A program made the translations under genes and the position numbers. From CAJBLF01 sp041663325 (GTDB lineage Bacteria > Patescibacteriota > Gracilibacteria > Absconditabacterales > Absconditicoccaceae): 20,055 nt of DNA. Shown here in pieces: positions 17,801 through 20,055 of the stretch. The notes below the pieces were generated by a model that saw only the letters and a program-made list of their open reading frames with translations, did not search any database and was not told the origin of the DNA. Position 1 is the first letter of the stretch. Every line of letters begins with the position of its first letter. Location: positions 1 through 20,055 of the forward strand of contig JBAZRN010000021.1 in NCBI GenBank assembly GCA_041663325.1, given 5' to 3'.

Positions 17801-18445
17801 ATGAGAAAACGTATCTTATTTGTTATTATTATTGCGTGTGTACTTACCTTGGTGGGTATAAGATTTTTTTCTCCTGAAGATACGCGAATCTGTGATGGCG
17901 ATACCATAGTAAAACATGGGAATCCTAGCATTAACGGCTCTGGATTTTTTTGTTCCTGAGGAAAATTATTAGAAAAGCCATTTTTATCTATTCAAGATAT
18001 TTCAATGAAAATTTCTACTGATTTTATCGATAACGGACTGATACCATTTCAGTACACCTGCGATGGGGAGGGTCGTTTTCCTATTTTGAAAATAGATGAT
18101 TTACTTCCCAGTGTTAAAAGTTTAGCGCTTGTTGTTGACGATCCTGATTCGACTCATGTGCGAGATCATCTTTTGCTTGCTAATATTCCTTATGAAGGAT
18201 CTGGTGCTTTAGTTATCTCACAAGATACCTTTGATCTTTGAATTCTTGGACAAAATAGCTGGTGAGAGTTAGCATGGTGAGCTCCATGTCCTCCAAGTGG
18301 TACGCATAGATATGTCTTTAAAGTCTATGCGCTTTCTCAAATGCTAGAAATTTCCTCCGGATTTTCCAAAGAGAGATTGATGGAGCTGATGTGAGGAAAA
18401 ATAATCGCTCGATCGCAGATTGTGGGTCTGTATAAGAGGGAATAA
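17801..18445 (+). CDS. Membrane-anchored PEBP (YbhB/YbcL) family protein
   Basis: This is 214 aa. Residues 6-23 form a hydrophobic anchor (ILFVIIIACVLTLVGI). A short Cys-bounded segment follows (ICDGDTIVKHGNPS to FFCSGG), a module that in my memory recurs N-terminal to Patescibacteria surface proteins. The PEBP domain then runs to the end: KISTDFIDNGLIPFQYTCDG, SLALVVDDPDST, APCPPSGTHRYVFKVYAL and KIIARSQIVGLYKR. Its ligand-pocket motifs DPD and GTHR are present. YbhB-type proteins have unclear functions in bacteria. The family's W in the H-W pair is replaced in VRDHLLLANIP. TGA is read as Gly in GAPCPP, LGILG and others. Confidence 0.9.
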
Positions 18446-18448
18446 TGA

Positions 18449-18608
18449 ACTCGTTTCACTCGTGTAATTTACTCACTACGTTCGTGTAATTAACTTCATG
18501 TAATTAACTCGCTATCGCTCGTGTAATGAGCATTACAATGAATTACGCACGAAGTGCAAATTACGTCCGTCTAGGCGGATAAATTACATTCCGAAGGAAT
18601 ATATTACG
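18449..18608. repeat. Second GTAATT/AATTAC hairpin array
   Basis: The left half carries GTAATT at 18464, 18486 and 18500 and GTAATG at 18523, alternating with ACTCGCT-like words. At 18528-18541 the orientation flips, and the right half has AATTAC spacers at 18541, 18559 and 18582. Between and after these lie perfect small hairpins: GCAC-GAA-GTGC (18547-18557), TCCG...CGGA (18566-18579) and ATTCC-GAA-GGAAT (18588-18600). The reverse complement of the right half has the same form as the array at 14840. It follows the PEBP gene by 3 nt. Confidence 0.8.
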
Positions 18609-18627
18609 TTTTTTTCTATTTTTTTAT

Positions 18628-18655
18628 TTGCATTTACTAAGGAAATATTTATACA
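18628..18655 (+). promoter_or_regulatory. Putative promoter of the small RNA
   Basis: TTGCAT (18628-18633) and TATACA (18650-18655) are 16 bp apart, the same spacing as other candidate promoters here. Transcription would start near 18662, just before the first stem-loop. The -10 box is a partial match only. Confidence 0.45.
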
Positions 18656-18661
18656 TTATTG

Positions 18662-18740
18662 TAATGTGATCAGCAATGATCCTTTTGCAGACTTGTATCT
18701 GCCACTGTCCTTGAGAGAAATCTCGAGGCAATTTTTTTTT
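18662..18740 (+). ncRNA. Candidate small RNA with three stem-loops and terminator
   Basis: Three consecutive hairpins lie in about 65 nt. The first is GATCA-GCAA-TGATC (18668-18681) with a GNRA tetraloop. The second is GCAGA...TCTGC (18687-18702). The third is CCTTGAGA-GAAA-TCTCGAGG (18709-18728), an 8-bp stem with one G-T pair and a GNRA loop, followed by CAA and nine T. The last is a strong intrinsic terminator. A promoter-like pair lies at the right distance upstream. No reading frame covers it on the plus strand. Its 3' end touches the 3' end of the toxin gene on the other strand. The role is unknown; an alternative is simply a terminator for readthrough from the PEBP gene. Confidence 0.55.
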
Positions 18741-19164
18741 ATTTCTGAATAATGTTCCAGTAAAAATGTCTTACTTTGATTGCCAATCACAAAAGAGGCT
18801 TCTCGTTATTGGGCTTAGAAAATAATCTTTTGGTATCTATGAGTTTTATTTGGTTTATAATAATTCGGCATTCTTTAATGCCGTATTTTTCATACCCATT
18901 TACTTTAATATAATATTTTTCCATTCGTTTGTGATATTTTGTGGTGATTGGTGCTATTAAGAACAATCAATTTCAGAGATTGTTATGTAATACTAAGCAT
19001 ACTCTTTTAAATTTGCTATCTTTGCTGATTTCATTTCCTATATTCATTCATTCTCGATATCGCCAAAATTCTCCTACTCTTGCTGTGTGTTTTTTGTTAT
19101 CTTGAAATTCAATGTGTTTCTTGTTCTCGTCCCAAATATCAAAAAGTTCTCTCGTTTTTTCCAT
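18739..19164 (-). CDS. PemK/MazF-like toxin
   Basis: This is 141 aa from ATG 19164. It matches the PemK/MazF endoribonuclease family: a RVGEFWRYREGMNIGNEISK core (29-48), KFKRVCLVLH with Arg54 at the catalytic position, LFLIAPITTKYHK with Thr74/Thr75, and a C-terminal CRIIINQIKLIDTKRLFSK (99-117) equivalent to the 'ilsQirtid.kRL' helix. The N-terminal 28 residues are an extra charged helix. MazF-type toxins cut single-stranded RNA at short motifs and are held by a cognate antitoxin. No typical small antitoxin gene adjoins it; the upstream gene encodes about 223 aa. TGA codes for Gly in REGM, LGNG and LLGLA. Confidence 0.85.
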
Positions 19165-19224
19165 GTTTTTTAGCCTACAACATAAAATATAACTCTCTAT
19201 GTTTGTATGGCGTTTCAATTGTAG

Positions 19225-19896
19225 TTAACTGTTTTTGGTTTTTCAAGAGAAAATATTGTTATTTTTTTTTTCTGATTTCCGTTTTTCTAATGCTTCTAAG
19301 TCGATATATCATCATCCTTCTTTTAGGATATTTCATTCTGATAAATATTTTTTTATTGCTCTCGTCATAGAGTTTTCTTCTCATTCTATGAAATTTTCTT
19401 CAATGGAATCGTCTGGACCTGGTTCTAGAGAAGGTAATTTTCATCAATAGTTTTTTAACCGTTCTTCTCTTGTTTTTATTCTGTTTGGAATTTTAGTGTT
19501 TCATTCTTTGATTCTTTCTTGTATCCAAAAATCATTGAATTTATCATCAAAAAGTCGGCTACTTAAAATTCCATATTTGATTTTTTTGTCTGTATCGTAG
19601 GTATCCAAGAGGGTTTTTCATTTTATTAATATTTCTGGCATCTTAGTAATATCGGTATTGTCGTCAAAGTGTATTCTTACAAAAAAATCTTGATCATTCA
19701 ATACATCTATATCCATATTTTTATCAACTTTTTGAACTTCTAATATCATGTATTTATCTTTATACTCGTTTGTGATAAACAAAAAGAATTCTCATCTGGC
19801 TATTTTAGAGCACTTCCTTAGGTTAAATTCTTCTAGTCTATCTCACTCAATATGTTCGGTTATGAATTTTTTTGCATTTTCATAACATTCATCCAA
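19225..19896 (-). CDS. Unrecognised protein upstream of the toxin; start uncertain
   Basis: The frame is open from 19984 down to TAA 19225 with more than ten TGA read as Gly. There is no in-frame ATG in its 5' part, so TTG 19896 is chosen provisionally, giving about 223 aa. The frame upstream of it (ILATHFLLLCPKGGNSKTKK) also looks protein-like, so the true start may be non-ATG or a small frameshift may be present. Visible segments are RGEFFLFITNEYKDKYMILE, FFVRIHFDDNTDITKMPEIL, IPNRIKTREERLKNYGGKLP, an acidic linker, and a basic helical tail from MTRAIKKYLSEGNILKE. It lies 60 nt before the toxin gene and could be its partner. No family is recognised. Confidence 0.55.
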
Positions 19897-19965
19897 TGTC
19901 TTTTTTGTTTTAGAATTTCATCATTTTGGGCATAATAGAAGAAAATGTGTGGCTAAAATAGATTG

Positions 19966-20003
19966 AAACAGTAGAAGAGAATTGCTTTATCTACTGTTTT
20001 TTT
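19966..20003 (+). terminator. Hairpin with T run just before the 20008 gene
   Basis: AAACAGTAG (19966-19974) pairs perfectly with CTACTGTTT (19991-19999) around a 16-nt loop, followed by TTTT. On the plus strand it looks like an intrinsic terminator, but no plus-strand gene ends upstream. It lies 9 nt before the ATG at 20008 and over the 5' end of the minus-strand frame, so it could act as an attenuator or end an antisense RNA. Confidence 0.55.
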
Positions 20004-20007
20004 ATAT

Positions 20008-20055
20008 ATGGCAAATAAAATCTGTAATAAATGTTGAGAAGATAAAATAAAAAAA
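20008..20055 (+). CDS. Start of a zinc-knuckle protein, truncated by window end
   Basis: ATG 20008 opens MANKICNKCGEDKIKK with no stop before the window ends. The CNKCG knuckle uses a TGA codon for its Gly. Such N-termini are common in small HNH-endonuclease-type and zinc-ribbon proteins, but 16 residues are too few to decide. It is divergent from the minus-strand toxin-side genes. Confidence 0.5.

Noticed and set aside
18662..18740. tracrRNA of a type II CRISPR system
   Set aside because: Stem-loops and a terminator fit in outline, but there is no repeat array, anti-repeat or cas gene in the window.
19080..19450. Plus-strand frames near the right end
   Set aside because: They are shadows of the toxin and upstream gene on the minus strand.

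Overview
The window comes from a bacterium that reads UGA as glycine (translation table 25), which points to Gracilibacteria (BD1-5) or Absconditabacteria (SR1). This is seen directly. Many proteins only become continuous when TGA is read through, and the TGA codons fall on invariant glycines: residues 139, 143 and 163 of GatA (amidase signature), the first glycine of the GFTD motif of an OmpA-like domain, and glycines in RuvB, ribosomal protein L31, Ndk and a PEBP protein. TAA and TAG are the only stops used. All coordinates below use this code. The DNA is AT-rich, and most genes lack a clear Shine-Dalgarno sequence.

Layout: 1-150 holds tandem repeats. 209-2412 (+) has a membrane-anchored Thr/Ser-rich protein, gatA, tRNA-Arg(GCG) and tRNA-Val(GAC). 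2450-3459 (+) has a GC-rich structured stretch and an unknown 292-aa protein ending at an intrinsic terminator. 8727 down to 3517 (-) is a run of six closely spaced genes behind a consensus promoter. In transcription order they are a coiled-coil protein, a WG-repeat protein, a second small helical protein, a 681-aa protein with an OmpA-like segment, a small exported protein, and a LigD-PolDom-like primase-polymerase. 9548-8865 (-) encodes a Cys-rich lipoprotein with two twin-CX3C modules. 11978-9646 (-) carries a two-helix membrane protein, ruvB, an internally duplicated four-helix membrane protein and a DUF5652-type protein. 13815-12028 (-) is an exported protein with SLH motifs.

From 14022 (+) come ndk, rpmE, a PH-like membrane protein and an NlpC/P60-like protein. 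A calcineurin-like phosphoesterase lies on the minus strand (17684-16326), and a PEBP protein on the plus strand (17801-18445). The right end carries a hairpin array, a candidate small RNA with its own promoter and terminator, a PemK/MazF-like toxin with an unrecognised upstream gene (both minus), and the first codons of a zinc-knuckle protein.

Housekeeping functions (GatA, RuvB, Ndk, L31, tRNAs) are interspersed with cell-surface and unknown genes typical of small-genome Patescibacteria. The most unusual features are two arrays of short hairpins whose arms differ but whose GTAATT spacers are conserved, the candidate small RNA beside the toxin gene, the primase-polymerase next to the unknown operon, and the twin-CX3C lipoprotein.
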